Below are positions 8,158 to 16,712 of a stretch of DNA of 63,271 nucleotides, piece by piece (position 1 is the first letter of the stretch; each line of letters starts with the position of its first letter). The stretch is taken from positions 1 to 63,271 of the forward strand of contig JAGFJJ010000054.1 in NCBI GenBank assembly GCA_024102815.1, written 5' to 3'. Source of the stretch: Phycisphaerae bacterium. Its GTDB lineage: Bacteria > Planctomycetota > Phycisphaerae > UBA1845. Made by a program: the position numbers and the translations under genes. The notes below the pieces were generated by a model. That model ran no database searches. It saw only the letters and a list, made by a program, of their open reading frames with translations, and had not been told where the DNA came from.

Positions 8158-9051
8158 GTGAAGCAGACAACGGACAACAGTCGATATCGCCAAGACTTGC
8201 GATACTACAGGCGCGTTTCATCGGAGCGACCCGTCTTGCGACGACCACCGAATCCATCGAATCATTTGACCCCCTCCGACTCGGGATCCGCGGCGACCGT
8301 TGACGTCGAAACCCACATCGCCCGGCTCGAGGAGCAGCTTGGCGTCCTCAAAGCACAGGTGCGACAGGCCCAGCAGCTTGCCGGACTCGGCACCGCCGCG
8401 GCGATGATCGCCCACGAGGTCTCGAACCTGCTCTCCCCGGTCATCGCCTACGCCCAGTATACCATCGCCAACTTCGATGAGGACCTCGCCCGGAAGGCAC
8501 TTGAACGAACATTGAGCAACGGCCGTATTCTCATGCGCATGATGGAGCGCTTTCACGAAGTCGGTTCGGCCAAGGTCGGAAAGGCGGAGACGTTCAGCGT
8601 GCGCGACGTGGCCGATCGCGCCGTGGAGAGTCTCTGTCGTCCGCCGTCGAAGGACGGGATCACGCTGAGCATCGAGGTCGATCCGTCGCTGACGGCCTGG
8701 GCCGACCCCCTGCAGATCCAGCAGGTGCTTTTCAACCTCCTGCACAATGCCCGGCGGGCCATGAATGGCACGCACAACGGGCGGATCACGATTTCGGCCC
8801 AGCCGGAAGGGAACGTGATCGCGATTGCGGTCCGCGACACGGGGCCGGGCATCGATCCCGAGATACTCCCCCACCTCTTCGACATGTTCGCCTCGACCAA
8901 GAGTTCGAAATCCGGCAGCGAGGCGCGCTGCACGGGGCTCGGCCTGGCCCTTTGCAGGGACCTGATCGAGGAGAACGGCGGAACGATCGAGGTCGAAAGC
9001 GGCGCTCGGCGCGGAGCGACGTTTACCCTGCGCCTGCCTGCTCCAGCCTGA
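8158..9051 (+). CDS. Soluble sensor histidine kinase
   Basis: 297 aa with no membrane segment. A short coiled-coil (HIARLEEQLGVLKAQVRQAQQL) precedes the HisKA-like helix with the phospho-accepting histidine in AAAMIAHEVSNLLSP (about residue 86). The HATPase domain follows: N box LLHNARRAM, G1 DTGPGID, F box LFDMFAST and G2 TGLGLALCRDL. It is a cytoplasmic kinase without its own PAS or GAF sensor, and no response regulator is encoded nearby, so the partner is unknown. The GTG at 8158 is the first possible start; because the divergent gene begins 11 bases away, a start closer to the coiled coil (after about 8280) is also possible. Confidence 0.85.
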   Translation: MKQTTDNSRYRQDLRYYRRVSSERPVLRRPPNPSNHLTPSDSGSAATVDVETHIARLEEQLGVLKAQVRQAQQLAGLGTAAAMIAHEVSNLLSPVIAYAQYTIANFDEDLARKALERTLSNGRILMRMMERFHEVGSAKVGKAETFSVRDVADRAVESLCRPPSKDGITLSIEVDPSLTAWADPLQIQQVLFNLLHNARRAMNGTHNGRITISAQPEGNVIAIAVRDTGPGIDPEILPHLFDMFASTKSSKSGSEARCTGLGLALCRDLIEENGGTIEVESGARRGATFTLRLPAPA

Positions 9052-9178
9052 TTCGCCGACTACACACACCGCGGTCTGTTCACTACAATACAGCACATCG
9101 GACCGGAACTCTGCGCAAATCACCGGCGGGGGTCCGCTCGTGGGGTTTGATCGGATGGACAATTCGCCGGAAGTTTCC

Positions 9179-9592
9179 ATGCGACGCTGGGTCTACGCAT
9201 CTTTGGGCATCCTCATGGTCGCGCTGGGCGCGGCCGGCATCGTGCTGCCCGTGCTCCCGACGACGCCCTTCCTGCTCCTGGCCGCCTACCTCTTCGCCCG
9301 CAGCAGCGACCGGCTGCACGACTGGTTGCTCCGCCATCGCCACCTCGGCCCGTACATCCACGCCTGGCGAAACCGGACCGGACTCACCCCCGCGCAGAAG
9401 CTCCGCATCGGCGCCTCATTTACCGTGCTCATGGCCATCAGCATCGCCGTATGCCCGGTGAACTGGGGGCGACTCGCCCTCGTCGGCGTGTGGGGATTCT
9501 GGACCTTCCTGCTCTGGCGCATCAAAGCGGCGGAGCAGTCCAGCGTTCGACAAGTTGGACTCTGCGAAGCTTCATCAGAACCGATGCGTTGA
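9179..9592 (+). CDS. DUF454/YbaN family inner-membrane protein
   Basis: 137 aa from ATG 9179. The N-terminal membrane helix and signature 'GIVLPVLPTTPFLLLAAYLFARSS' match the YbaN/DUF454 family, followed by the amphipathic 'RLHDWLLRHRHLGPYI..W' and two further membrane segments (about 70-88 and 92-110). Family function is unknown. In-frame starts exist at 9140 (GTG) and 9155, but E. coli YbaN aligns from MRRWVYASLG, so I chose the later ATG. It lies 127 bases downstream of the histidine kinase in the same direction. Confidence 0.85.
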   Translation: MRRWVYASLGILMVALGAAGIVLPVLPTTPFLLLAAYLFARSSDRLHDWLLRHRHLGPYIHAWRNRTGLTPAQKLRIGASFTVLMAISIAVCPVNWGRLALVGVWGFWTFLLWRIKAAEQSSVRQVGLCEASSEPMR

Positions 9593-9728
9593 AGTTTGAC
9601 ACGCCGGCTGAAAGCCCCGCTGCGCCTGCAATACGCCTGAAGTGTGTACAAAATCAAATCTTCTTTGAGCGAGAACGACGATGAAGTAAAATAACGGGCG
9701 GCACGTCCCTCCAGCGAAAGGCCGCATC

Positions 9729-11231
9729 ATGGCTACGCAACCAGCCGGAGTCATCCGCCCTGCAACGCGGCGCTTCTTGTCCGCATTGCTCGTGGCATTC
9801 GCCGCCCTTGGCCTGTCGTCACTACTCGCACAAACCTGTCTCGCGGAACCGAAGGGCCCGCCGAACGATGATTGTGAGAACGCCATTCCAATCGGCGACT
9901 GCGTCGACGCGTTTGGTCAAATCGGCATGTGCTTGGGGGACGTCGAATTCATCTGCATCGCGTCTCCGGACACCTGCCCGCCATCGATCGGTCCCTGTAT
10001 CCCAAACCCGGTGGGTGGGGCCGATTGCGGGACCTTCACGGTGGATAATCGCCTCGCCAATCGCGATGGCCCGTTGGTAGTCGGCGGGAGCGATCCTACA
10101 GCTTGCTCGCCCTACGCCCCCACTTCGCTCCAGGCTGACGTATGGTACGAATTCACTCCGCCAGCCGGCGGGTTCGTGGACATCAGCAATTGCGAGTCCA
10201 ATCGCTATTTCGACTCAATGGTGGAGGTCTACGATACTTGTGATTGCAGCCAGATCTCACCCGCCCGGCGTGTGGCCTGCTCCGATGACGGTTGTGAATT
10301 CTACTTTGACGATAAGTACGTGGTGGGCGCGACTCGGCTGACCTTCTGGACTGCTGTTAGTCAATGCTACAAGATCCGCATCGGCGGCTTTGCCCCAAGT
10401 TCAGACACGCTCTCCGGGGATACGACCAAACCTTCTTATGGTGTTACGGATTTCAATATTCGATTCTTGTTGACTGCCGATTGCTTCGTGGGGCCGCCCG
10501 AACCGGTCACGACGTATCCACACGCCGCGCAGAAACAGCGTTACCTTTCGTGGAATCCAGCCCCTTACTCAATCAACGACCAAATGGCGTTGCGTGTCGT
10601 TCACCCCGCCAGCGGGCGGGCGTACTATGTCAGCACGCCGAGGACCACGCCTGCTTCGATTCAGGGGCAGGGAATTGCGTATCTCGTCTCCGACCCCGAT
10701 CCGATCCCCTACGACTGGGGATCGCTCTCGCAGGTCCACGTCACGGGATGCATGATCTCCCCGGGCGACCAACTGAATACAGGGCAAGACGGGCATCTCT
10801 TTCAGGTACACGCCATGTGCGGGATTTTCTCGCAAGGATACATTGAGATCCGGACCGCCCCCGCGCCGACCAACGGCCGGTGGTGGGCGGATGTTGTCGG
10901 ATCGTTCACCGCCGCGGGAGACGCCAACACCACACCTCCGACGCCGCCCGGGGCCTGGCGCCCACCGGATCGCTTCGTCTCCGGCTTCGACATCGCCGCT
11001 TCGTTGCAGGCGGTAGCGCATGCGGCCACCGCACCGCACGTTACCTGGACCGACATCAGCCCAGAGACGCCTGATCTCACGACCAACGGCGCGGACGTGC
11101 TCCGCATTGTGAACGCGTTTGCGATCGGGTCCGGCAAGGAGTATTACCCGTTTCGCGTGCCTTTGGCCCCCGGCGACCAGGGCCAGATGGTCTGCCCGCC
11201 CCCTCCGATGATGTCCGAACTGCCACCTTGA
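9729..11231 (+). CDS. Large secreted protein, planctomycete type
   Basis: 500 aa. Signal peptide at about residues 1-39 (basic start, hydrophobic LSALLVAFAALGLSSLLA, cleavage near CLA-EP). It is followed by PPNDDCENAIPIGDC, an opening seen in many secreted planctomycete proteins with jelly-roll-like domains. The next module (WYEFTPPAGGFVDISNCE ... VEVYDTCDC ... RIGGFA) resembles the beta-sandwich seen in such proteins. Many cysteines suggest disulfides outside the cytoplasm. The C-terminus (about 430-480, TTNGADVLRIVNAFAIG) resembles the single-loop anchor found near the end of such proteins. No enzyme motif is recognised. GC content is lower than in neighbouring housekeeping genes. Confidence 0.7.
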   Translation: MATQPAGVIRPATRRFLSALLVAFAALGLSSLLAQTCLAEPKGPPNDDCENAIPIGDCVDAFGQIGMCLGDVEFICIASPDTCPPSIGPCIPNPVGGADCGTFTVDNRLANRDGPLVVGGSDPTACSPYAPTSLQADVWYEFTPPAGGFVDISNCESNRYFDSMVEVYDTCDCSQISPARRVACSDDGCEFYFDDKYVVGATRLTFWTAVSQCYKIRIGGFAPSSDTLSGDTTKPSYGVTDFNIRFLLTADCFVGPPEPVTTYPHAAQKQRYLSWNPAPYSINDQMALRVVHPASGRAYYVSTPRTTPASIQGQGIAYLVSDPDPIPYDWGSLSQVHVTGCMISPGDQLNTGQDGHLFQVHAMCGIFSQGYIEIRTAPAPTNGRWWADVVGSFTAAGDANTTPPTPPGAWRPPDRFVSGFDIAASLQAVAHAATAPHVTWTDISPETPDLTTNGADVLRIVNAFAIGSGKEYYPFRVPLAPGDQGQMVCPPPPMMSELPP

Positions 11232-11291
11232 GAGAGTAGCCTGCCGGGAGATCGACCAAGGGCGCGCCGGTCTGGGGAGACTTTCGAGCGT

Positions 11292-12227
11292 TCATCCGGT
11301 GCGGTATACGTCCGTACTCACATACTTCAGCCCGGAATCACACATCAACGTGACGACCTGCGCCTCGGGTCCCAGTTGCATTCCAATCTGAATCGCGGCG
11401 AGCACGTTCGCGCCGGATGACGTGCCCGCGAAGAGACCCTCCTCACGGGCCAGTCGCCGGGTCATTCCCTTCGCATCGCCCGTTGAGATGGCAACGACTT
11501 CATCAATGAGGTTTGGTTCCCACAGCGGCGGTGTGTAGCCGATGCCCACGCCTTCGATCTTGTGCGGACCGGCAACCCCCCCGGAAAGCACGGCCGACTC
11601 CGCCGGCTCCACCGCGACCACACGGACCTTCGTTTTGTGCTTCTTGAGCACCGTCGCCACGCCGCGGGAGGACGCCCCGGTGCCCACGCTGTGCACGAAG
11701 GCGCTCACCTTGCCGCCGGTCTGTTCCCAGATTTCCTCGGCCAGGGGGAAGTAGCCGGCCACGCTGTCGAGATTGTTGAGCTGATCGGTCCAGTAGGTGT
11801 TGGGCTCACGGCTGATGTCCCGCGCCGCCTCGATCATGTTCAGGATCAACTGCTTGGTGGTCTTGCCGCCCTCGCTGGGGACGAGCGTCAGGGCCGCGCC
11901 CAGCGACGCCATGTGGTCCAGCTTCTCCCGGCTGAAGGCGTCCGACGTGACAATACGAAGGCGATACCCCTTGGCCACGCAGACAAGTGCCAGCGACGTG
12001 CCCGTGCTCCCGCCGGTGTATTCGACGATGGTGTCGCCGGGCCTCAGCCGCCCATCCTCCTCGGCCCGGGTAATCATGGCCTGCGCCGAGCGGTCCTTCA
12101 TGCTCCCCGTGGGGTTCTCCCATTCGAGCTTGACGAAGATCCTCGCGCAGCCGGGCGGAACGACTTTGCAGAGTTCAACCAGCGATGTCTTGCCGATAGC
12201 GGAGAGGATGTTGTGGGGAGCGGACAC
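11292..12227 (-). CDS. PLP-dependent cysteine synthase family protein
   Basis: 311 aa fold-type II PLP enzyme. The PLP lysine sits in NPTGSMKDRSAQ (about residue 43), the substrate loop is YTGGSTGTSLALV, the phosphate-binding loop GTGASSRG, and the C-terminal GTSSGANV and LMCDSGLKYVST are typical of the cysteine synthase/cystathionine beta-synthase group. Canonical CysK has PGGSIKDR, TSGNTG and GTGGT, so the loops differ and the true reaction (O-acetylserine, O-phosphoserine or cystathionine chemistry) is uncertain. It lies 11 bases downstream of the SnoaL-like lipoprotein gene on the same strand, probably an operon. Confidence 0.85.
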   Translation of the reverse strand: MSAPHNILSAIGKTSLVELCKVVPPGCARIFVKLEWENPTGSMKDRSAQAMITRAEEDGRLRPGDTIVEYTGGSTGTSLALVCVAKGYRLRIVTSDAFSREKLDHMASLGAALTLVPSEGGKTTKQLILNMIEAARDISREPNTYWTDQLNNLDSVAGYFPLAEEIWEQTGGKVSAFVHSVGTGASSRGVATVLKKHKTKVRVVAVEPAESAVLSGGVAGPHKIEGVGIGYTPPLWEPNLIDEVVAISTGDAKGMTRRLAREEGLFAGTSSGANVLAAIQIGMQLGPEAQVVTLMCDSGLKYVSTDVYRTG

Positions 12228-12238
12228 TCAAGCACCAT

Positions 12239-12739
12239 CTAGTCCGTGTCATCAGTTTGACCCTGGAACCCGGAGACTTGGACGATTTCCCAATCTTCCG
12301 CGATTTTGCCCCCCTTAATGCGGCTGATGCAGATACCTTCCGCGGTCAAGATCTTACCGGTCGGCTCAATGCCCCGAAATACACCAGTGTGGCGGCCGCT
12401 GCTCGTGAATTGCGTAACCACCCAATCGCCTTCAGCAACCTGCCGCTCGACGACAGCGTGCCGGTCGCTTGACGCGGCGAGGATCGAAGCCGCGACCGCG
12501 CGTGCAGCGTCCAGCCCTTCCATGTCGACGCCCCCGGGTCCGTGATGGACGTAGTCGGCTGCATACGTTTCGGCGATCGCATCGAGATTGCGCCGATTGA
12601 TGATCTCATCAAACCATCGGCGCGCGAGTGCCTTATTGATCTCGAGCCTGTTCAGCTCGCACCGAGCTCCGTGATTCGGTAGGGTCCTGCAACCTACAAG
12701 TAGTGCCAAGCAAGATGCGCCGAGGAGAGTCCTGTGCAT
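12239..12739 (-). CDS. SnoaL-like (ester cyclase) domain lipoprotein
   Basis: 166 aa. A lipoprotein signal (LGASCLALLVGC) precedes a SnoaL-type alpha+beta barrel: helix 'NKALARRWFDEIINRRNLDAIAETYAADYVHH', then 'VVERQVAEGDWVVTQFTSSGRHTGVF' and 'GISRIKGGKIAEDWEI'-like strands. SnoaL relatives are polyketide cyclases or, more often, uncharacterised small-ligand binders. Attachment to a membrane as a lipoprotein is unusual for this fold. It precedes the cysteine-synthase-like gene by 11 bases. Confidence 0.75.
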   Translation of the reverse strand: MHRTLLGASCLALLVGCRTLPNHGARCELNRLEINKALARRWFDEIINRRNLDAIAETYAADYVHHGPGGVDMEGLDAARAVAASILAASSDRHAVVERQVAEGDWVVTQFTSSGRHTGVFRGIEPTGKILTAEGICISRIKGGKIAEDWEIVQVSGFQGQTDDTD

Positions 12740-13117
12740 GGCCGTCCTTTCAGCGGTAAGTCGGAGGATGCGGTTTGTGCCGGTTTCGGAGCCTCCAGCC
12801 TTTCTCCATGGCAGCGATTCTAGGGTGCTCGCCGTGCGGCGGCAATCGCAGAAGCGCGGCGCGCTCGCAGCATGAAGCGAGCAAGCCGTCGTTCGTCATG
12901 CCCACGCCGTGTGACCGCGCGGGCCTGCTCCTCGGCTTGCCCATTGATATGACAATGCGGCGGCTGCCGCAAAGGGGCCGCCGCCGCGCATCGGTTTCCC
13001 GCTCTTCGTCGCTAATTCGCTTCGTGGCCTCCTCACGCTGCCCATTGACTGTTCCCTCTCCTCCCGACGGCGGCTGCGTCGCTTCGCGAATTCTACCAAC
13101 TTCGCCGGCCCGGAAAA
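12740..13117. other. Gene-less spacer between phzF-like and SnoaL-like genes
   Basis: 378 bases downstream of the PhzF-family gene and upstream of the SnoaL-like gene (both on the minus strand). It contains a degenerate copy of the tail repeat described separately. No reading frame has a plausible ribosome site. The promoter for the SnoaL-like gene should lie near 12750-12850 but I cannot place it. Confidence 0.4.
12991..13076 (-). repeat. Degenerate tail repeat, copy A
   Basis: Read on the minus strand it contains gaggagagggaacag, tcaatgggcag, aggaggccacgaagcg and agcgacgaagagcggg. These are the same units (gccacgaag, ggcaat-like, gggaa) found more cleanly in the copies at 15369-15493 and 18017-18110. 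It starts about 40 bases after the stop codon of the PhzF-family gene. Confidence 0.5.
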
Positions 13118-14023
13118 TCAGACCTCGATGTGCCCCTCGCAGACCATCACGCACGGCCCCGCAACATGCGTGGAGCGCACCCGGCCAGATTCCTTCACGG
13201 CGCGTGCAATGAGCATGCTGGGGCGGCCCATTTCAACGCCTTGCGCCAGCCGCCATTGGAACGTGCCGCTACTGTCTGCATGGCAGTGCGCCATGAGCCC
13301 GGCCACGGCACAGGTCGCGCTACCCGTCGCAGGATCCTCCGGCACGCCGCCCGTCGGGGCGAACATCCGGGCGCGAATGTCCACGCCGTCGTCCGCGTGC
13401 GCATAGATGTACATGAAAGGTCGAACGTCGTGCCGGGCGACCGCATTCAACCCGCCCATGTTGATGCGTGCCCGCTCCAACGCCGCTCGATGACGAAGCT
13501 CGGTCACCACGAACGGCAGCCCGACCGACGCCACCTGGGGCGGATGCGGCGCCGTCACGATGTCCTTTTCGTCCAGCGACAGCGCCGCCGCAACATCCGC
13601 AACGGGCACCACTGCCCCCAGCGATAGCGGCTGCGGCGCGGTGACTTCGCAGTATGTGACTCTGCCCTCTTCCACGGTAATCGCGACGGAAACGAGCCCG
13701 GCCTTTTCCTCGAAGATCACCGTTTGCTCGCGCGCAAGTGGGCCGAGTTCACCGATGCTGGCGAGCACGAAGGCCGTGCCCACGTTTGGGTGACCCGCGA
13801 ACGGCACTTCGCTCGCCGGCGTGAAGATGCGGACGCGCCGCGTGTGGCCTTCCTTCGCCGGAAAAACGAACGTGCTCTCGGAGTAATTGAACTCCCGGGC
13901 GATCTGCTGCATCTGCGCGTCGCTCAACCCGTCGGCGTGCGGAACCACGGCCAGTTGATTCCCGCCAAACCGCGTGTTCGTGAAGACGTCACAGGTGTAG
14001 AATTGATAATTGGGCACGTTCAT
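13118..14023 (-). CDS. PhzF family isomerase-like protein
   Basis: 301 aa with the two-lobed diaminopimelate-epimerase fold of the PhzF family: FYTCDVFTNTRFGGNQLAVV at the N-terminus, the catalytic glutamate in REFNYSESTFVF (about residue 47), VPFAGHPNVGTA, and MFAPTGGVPEDPATGSA in the second half. PhzF itself isomerises a phenazine precursor, but most homologues are outside phenazine clusters and have no known substrate. No phenazine genes are nearby. ATG start preceded by ggaggatgaac, which gives a GGAGG ribosome site. Confidence 0.9.
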   Translation of the reverse strand: MNVPNYQFYTCDVFTNTRFGGNQLAVVPHADGLSDAQMQQIAREFNYSESTFVFPAKEGHTRRVRIFTPASEVPFAGHPNVGTAFVLASIGELGPLAREQTVIFEEKAGLVSVAITVEEGRVTYCEVTAPQPLSLGAVVPVADVAAALSLDEKDIVTAPHPPQVASVGLPFVVTELRHRAALERARINMGGLNAVARHDVRPFMYIYAHADDGVDIRARMFAPTGGVPEDPATGSATCAVAGLMAHCHADSSGTFQWRLAQGVEMGRPSMLIARAVKESGRVRSTHVAGPCVMVCEGHIEV

Positions 14024-14051
14024 CCTCCGTCTGCCGATCTTCGCAGGGTGC

Positions 14052-14084
14052 CATGCTCACGCGGCGCCTCGCCGCGTGGGCATG
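14052..14084. repeat. REP-like palindrome
   Basis: catgctcacgcggcg (14052-14066), loop cct, then cgccgcgtgggcatg (14070-14084), a 15-base stem with one G-T pair. It lies between the secreted protein gene at 14196-15146 and the PhzF-family gene, both on the minus strand. The same catg..cac/gtgggcatg core occurs at 18758-18780. It may act as a terminator or RNA stabiliser; there is no clear T-run. Confidence 0.55.
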
Positions 14085-14195
14085 CTTGCATCTCGTGAGC
14101 CAGACCGCTGACTGAGGGTGACACCCTGTCCTTTTATAGTCCTTGGTCTTCGTCTCCACCCGGCGCCTGCGCGATCACCCGTTATTGTCGAATCT

Positions 14196-15146
14196 CTACT
14201 TCCGCTGGAAGCGCTCGATGTCCTTCGCGCACTTCTCTGCGAAATCCAAGGAGACCGCAGATTCGCGAAGCTTGGCAAGCAGAGACTTCGCTTCCAGCAG
14301 CGCGGACTGCGAGTGGCCGGCTTCCTGCCCAGGCATTAGCTTTTCTCGCGCAAGCAGATCATGGACGTACGTGTAGGCCGCAACGGCCTCATGCAGCGAC
14401 TGAATGCCGTCCTCAAAAGCGGGAACAAAATAGCGACGCTCAAGCGCGTCCCTGTCCACGAAATACTGTGCAATCCCCTTCTCAGGATCGGGGAGCACGT
14501 CGGCCACCTTCCTCAGTCCCAATGATACCGAGAGCATGTCTCGATACGCAGATTCCGGGAACCGCGCCATTAACGCTTCGATATAGGCCCCAGCATCTCG
14601 ATCCTTCGAGCTTCGCAAACCCAGCAGAATTTCTGTCACGCACGATGGAGCATTGCGGATCGCGCGGACGACCTCGAAGTCGTTCGACGAAACGTCATCG
14701 ACCACCACCTGGAATTCGTAGTACGGTTCCAAACCGACCGTGTGCACCCCCTTTCCAGGGAAAGTGCAGTCATTCTCTTTGAAGTTCCAGAACAACTGGG
14801 CGACCGCCCGAAAGGTGGTTCGATTACTTGGTGGCGGAGGCTGGGGCTTGAAGCTTGGGTCCTCGATGAGCCCGAGAACTTCATTTGCCTCCAAATTGGC
14901 CAATTCGTTCAGATAGCTCTCACCGTCAATCGTTGTGTGTGCAGCAAGGCGGTTCAGCGCATCCTGTATTGTCGCCCGGGAGGAATCTCCTCGAACCGAG
15001 ACCCTAAGCGGCACGAAAATCGGTGCGCAAGGCAAGGCGCGTATCGGAGTCGACGACTCCCCTTCCACAGACTCGATGATGACCGCCGCGGTCGGCGGTG
15101 AACAGGCGAGCACGGCAAGCAATACGCTTACGGAAATGGAAAGCAT
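14196..15146 (-). CDS. Secreted protein of unknown function
   Basis: 316 aa. Signal peptide MLSISVSVLLAVLACSPPTAA, with a cysteine that could also act as a lipid site (LAVLAC). The mature protein has beta-rich segments (TPIRALPCAPIFVPLRVSVRG, YYEFQVVVDDVSSNDFEVVR) followed by a helical C-terminal half (ARFPESAYRDMLSVSLGLRKV and heptad-like helices ending RESAVSLDFAEKCAKDIERF). No family recognised. The ATG is preceded by cggggatgtgct. GC is lower than in neighbouring genes. Confidence 0.65.
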   Translation of the reverse strand: MLSISVSVLLAVLACSPPTAAVIIESVEGESSTPIRALPCAPIFVPLRVSVRGDSSRATIQDALNRLAAHTTIDGESYLNELANLEANEVLGLIEDPSFKPQPPPPSNRTTFRAVAQLFWNFKENDCTFPGKGVHTVGLEPYYEFQVVVDDVSSNDFEVVRAIRNAPSCVTEILLGLRSSKDRDAGAYIEALMARFPESAYRDMLSVSLGLRKVADVLPDPEKGIAQYFVDRDALERRYFVPAFEDGIQSLHEAVAAYTYVHDLLAREKLMPGQEAGHSQSALLEAKSLLAKLRESAVSLDFAEKCAKDIERFQRK

Positions 15147-15368
15147 AGCACATCCCCGAAAAAGGGTACCGGAGCGGGTACGCGCAAATCACCGCCCGTC
15201 CTCGATTCCGCAGACGATGGATCGCCGAGTTGGCCTGCTGTTTCCAACGCCCGCGATACCGTCTTCATTCTACACATTTTCGATCTCGGGGATTCGCCCG
15301 TTCCATCCTTAACCCACCCCCCAAATACGACAACGCGGCGACAGCCGCTATCCGGCCGCCGCCGCGCA
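15147..15368. other. Spacer upstream of the secreted protein gene
   Basis: Together with the tail repeat that follows, this makes a 347-base gene-less stretch. It should hold the promoter for the minus-strand secreted protein gene (near 15160-15230), but no clear boxes are visible. No coding signal seen. Confidence 0.35.
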
Positions 15369-15493
15369 TTCTTCTCTCTTCCCTCTTCCCCTTCGTGGCT
15401 CCGTGGCTACGTCGCTTCGTGGCTTCCTACTATTGCCTACTGCCCATTGCCTATTGCCTATCTTCCCTCTTCGTGGCTTCTCCCTGTTCTTCG
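15369..15493 (-). repeat. Tail repeat, copy B (gccacgaag / ggcaatagg units)
   Basis: On the minus strand this starts immediately after the TGA of the small membrane protein gene and reads gaagccacgaagaggg, then ggcaataggcaat, gggcagtaggcaatag, gaagccacgaagcgacg, agccacggagccacgaag and a gggaagagggaagag tail. It is a mosaic of short imperfect direct repeats rather than a fixed-length tandem array. It is the clearest copy of the family in the window. Confidence 0.7.
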
Positions 15494-15703
15494 TCAATGC
15501 TGATCTGTCAGCGAGGTCGCGTTGATGACCCGCTCGATTTCGTCGGCCGTCATGCCCCGTTCGACCATCCGTTGCTTCATCGCGTTTTCCGATGTGACTC
15601 TCGTGATTCTGTACCAGGCCACGGCGACAATCCCGGTGATCGGGATCAGGCAGCCCAGGACGACGCTCAACGTCGCTGTGTTCCATTCGATTTCCGCCAG
15701 CAT
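15494..15703 (-). CDS. Small single-pass membrane protein
   Basis: 69 aa from the ATG at 15703, which has a strong ribosome site (gggagggg, 9 bases upstream); an earlier in-frame start at 15790 lacks one. One membrane helix (TATLSVVLGCLIPITGIVAVAWY) is followed by a cytoplasmic amphipathic tail (RVTSENAMKQRMVERGMTADEIERVINAT) that looks like a short coiled coil or protein-binding helix. Similar small proteins with 'MVERGMSADEIERVI'-type tails occur beside stress or membrane genes; I cannot name a function. It lies 163 bases after the membrane protein gene at 15866-16489 on the same strand, possibly one operon. Confidence 0.7.
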   Translation of the reverse strand: MLAEIEWNTATLSVVLGCLIPITGIVAVAWYRITRVTSENAMKQRMVERGMTADEIERVINATSLTDQH

Positions 15704-15808
15704 GAACAGGTGCCCCTCCCTTTCCAGCATCGCCCTCTTGAACCGATATCTCCCATTTGACCGGTTCTCGCGAATCGCTCGCCGGCCCACCGAACAGCCT
15801 GCTTGCGC

Positions 15809-15880
15809 CCGTGGCCTCTCTTCCCTCCGTGGCTTCGTGGCTTCTTTCAGCCTCGTGCCTTCTTCCTATTGCCCGTTGGC
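15809..15880 (-). repeat. Tail repeat, copy C, overlapping a stop codon
   Basis: On the minus strand: ggccaacgggcaataggaag, then gaaggcacgaggctg, gaagccacgaagccacggag and ggaagagaggccacg. The unit 'gggcaatagg' supplies the last codons and the TAG stop of the membrane protein gene at 15866-16489. The rest runs on toward the next gene. Confidence 0.65.
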
Positions 15881-16489
15881 CACGGCGTCTTCGCTCACCA
15901 CCGCCGGCACGTCCTCTCGCATGGCGCGAACGTCGGTGATCTCCACGGCCGGGTGGAAGCGCTCGTCCTTGGCGGGGATACCGATGCCCCGCCATGACCG
16001 CACCACAACGTGCCGGGTCGCACCGGGCTGGAGCGGTCCGCGCCATTCGTCTTCGATGGTCAGCGGTGTGGCCACGACCTCCGTCCACTCCGCACGGGCA
16101 ACACCGGCGTCGTCCAGCGCCGCCACGCGGACGCCGAGCAGGGTCACTTCGCGGTCGCCATTGTTGCGAATCTTCAGGGCGGGGTAAACCCGCCCGGTCT
16201 GCGTGTCGCCCAGCAGGGTCGCCTCGACCTCGATGTTCTTCGCATAACCCGTGGCCCGCTCGTCGTGAAGCAGCTTGCTGAGCACGTCGTGGCCGTCGTC
16301 GACGATGTCCGGCAGGTTCTGAATCGTGTCGGAAACGACCTGCACGACCTGGAACGATGCGGAGTCCACGATCTTCAGTCCGTAGAGTGCCAATACGGTG
16401 ACACTGGCGACCAGGCTGATACCGAGCCCGAAGAGCCCGATGAAGAACGCGGTCAACGGCGACATTCGATGGCGAATCTGCTGGTTCAT
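15866..16489 (-). CDS. Membrane-anchored protein of unknown function
   Basis: 207 aa from ATG 16489 (cggagttgaggcc upstream gives a GGAG site); the frame is open back to 16594 but without a site. A short basic start is followed by one membrane segment (TAFFIGLFGLGISLVASVTVLALYGL, about 12-37), a helical stretch (FQVVQVVSDTIQNLPDIVDDGHDVLSKLLHD), then a beta-rich extracytoplasmic domain (YAKNIEVEATLLG, PALKIRNNGDREVTLLGVRVAALDD, HVVVRSWRGIGIP) resembling small immunoglobulin-like or FxLYD-type folds. The final codons lie in a copy of the tail repeat, so the natural C-terminus may have been altered. Confidence 0.7.
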   Translation of the reverse strand: MNQQIRHRMSPLTAFFIGLFGLGISLVASVTVLALYGLKIVDSASFQVVQVVSDTIQNLPDIVDDGHDVLSKLLHDERATGYAKNIEVEATLLGDTQTGRVYPALKIRNNGDREVTLLGVRVAALDDAGVARAEWTEVVATPLTIEDEWRGPLQPGATRHVVVRSWRGIGIPAKDERFHPAVEITDVRAMREDVPAVVSEDAVANGQ

Positions 16490-16712
16490 GGCCTCAACTC
16501 CGCTCGCGGAAAAAACGATCCTGTCGCCCGGGGGCAACCGCCCCGCGGGACTCGGGTCCGCCGGATCACGGCCAGCGGGACCGCAACGGCCCATTACGGC
16601 ACTCTATTCGATTCGCGAAGAGGAATATTGTGAAATCGGCCGCGGCGACGAGAACACGCATTTCGGAATGCCGCGGATGTCGCCCCGGCCGCGTGCAGCC
16701 CTACTTTCCCGA

